Source: Lutibacter sp. B1
Lineage (GTDB): Bacteria > Bacteroidota > Bacteroidia > Flavobacteriales > Flavobacteriaceae
Direction of reading: 5' to 3'
Assembly (NCBI RefSeq): GCF_012524075.1
Contig: NZ_JAAZUI010000003.1
Coordinates: 145,797-209,796 of the forward strand
DNA: 64,000 bases
A program made the position numbers and the translations under genes. This document shows positions 63,675-64,000 of this stretch, one piece after another (position 1 is the stretch's first letter; each line of letters opens with the position of its first letter). A model generated the notes under the pieces. It was not told where the DNA came from. It ran no database searches and saw only the letters and a program-made list of their open reading frames with translations.

Positions 63675-64000
63675 TTATAGCTGGACCCTTTTTTCAAATA
63701 TGACAAGGAACTGATTTAGGATAATGCCCCAATTTTGGATTGGCATTGACCATTTTTTGGTAGCTTCTCTCAAAGCCAAATATACGGATTTCATTACAGA
63801 TTGATCAGATGGGAATGAAAGTTTGTTTTTGGTGTACTTTCGGATTTTCCCATTCAGATTCTCAATAATGTTCGTTGTGTAGATTATTTTTCTGATTTCC
63901 AGGGGAAATTCAAAAAATACGGTCAGGTCTTCCCAATTGTCTTTCCAGCTTTTAATGGCGTAGGAATATTTATCTTCCCATGCGGCTGCAAAATCGTCCA
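63675..64000 (-). mobile_element. IS256-family transposase (C-terminal part, runs off right edge)
   Basis: The frame from the right edge to the stop at 63675-63677 encodes about 108 residues. They include [40 protein letters not shown] and [20 protein letters not shown]. The second segment with its [10 protein letters not shown] is the signature near the catalytic Glu of IS256-type DDE transposases. Base composition is higher in GC than the neighbouring genes. The N-terminal part lies outside the window, so intactness is unknown. Confidence 0.9.

Overview
The window is a 64 kb, strongly AT-rich chromosomal stretch from a member of the Bacteroidota, most likely a marine Flavobacteriaceae. The grounds are the TTG-N17-20-TAnnTTTG promoters, weak Shine-Dalgarno sequences, type IX secretion (T9SS) sorting domains, PorP/SprF and OmpA/PD40 proteins, the acpP-fabF-rnc gene order, and the b558-type succinate dehydrogenase. 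No tRNA, rRNA or CRISPR array was seen. The genus cannot be fixed from the sequence alone.

Left part (1-19.6 kb): an acpP-fabF-rnc operon runs off the left edge. It is followed by purN-rnhA, two lipoproteins (one an M43 metalloprotease), sufS, and a TetR-controlled efflux operon (tetR-tolC-hlyD-two ABC ATPases-two ABC-2 permeases). Several genes of that operon end inside short palindromic repeats. An iron-uptake pair (TonB receptor plus PepSY membrane protein), a class-C beta-lactamase-like hydrolase and a LuxR regulator follow.

Middle (19.8-30.3 kb): a cell-surface cluster. It holds a large multidomain secreted protein with no sorting domain, a decayed fragment, a CHU_C (type B) adhesin, a PorP/SprF partner and an OmpA/PD40 protein with two OmpA domains. 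Directly downstream lie two tandem, nearly identical hairpin elements that look like a structured RNA family. At 30.3-35.1 kb is the sufA-B-C-D operon on the minus strand. Right of it are thiL, an alpha/beta hydrolase, an ACT-like protein, lysC, a TPR/AraC regulator, pepP and a ChaN-like protein.

Right part (43.8-64 kb): a FixL-like heme-PAS kinase with a response regulator fused to a CRP/FNR output, plus a universal stress protein. These are followed by two sortilin/BNR-type secreted proteins around a DUF6973-like protein, the sdhCAB operon, an omega-amidase, a PlsC acyltransferase, a small membrane protein, a secreted endonuclease I with thrombospondin repeats, and the end of an IS256-family insertion sequence at the right edge.

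The most notable structure is a set of three cassettes of about 410-430 bp. Each carries a four-helix-bundle (23S rRNA intervening-sequence, S23-type) ORF framed by inverted repeats, and each sits exactly in an intercistronic junction of a core operon (sufA/sufB, sufB/sufC, sdhA/sdhB). One ORF is broken by a 5-bp tandem duplication. Other notable points are a shared Fur-like palindrome before sufS, the suf operon and the TonB receptor, the tandem RNA-like elements at 30 kb, and a DUF11 domain that seems split between two neighbouring adhesin ORFs.
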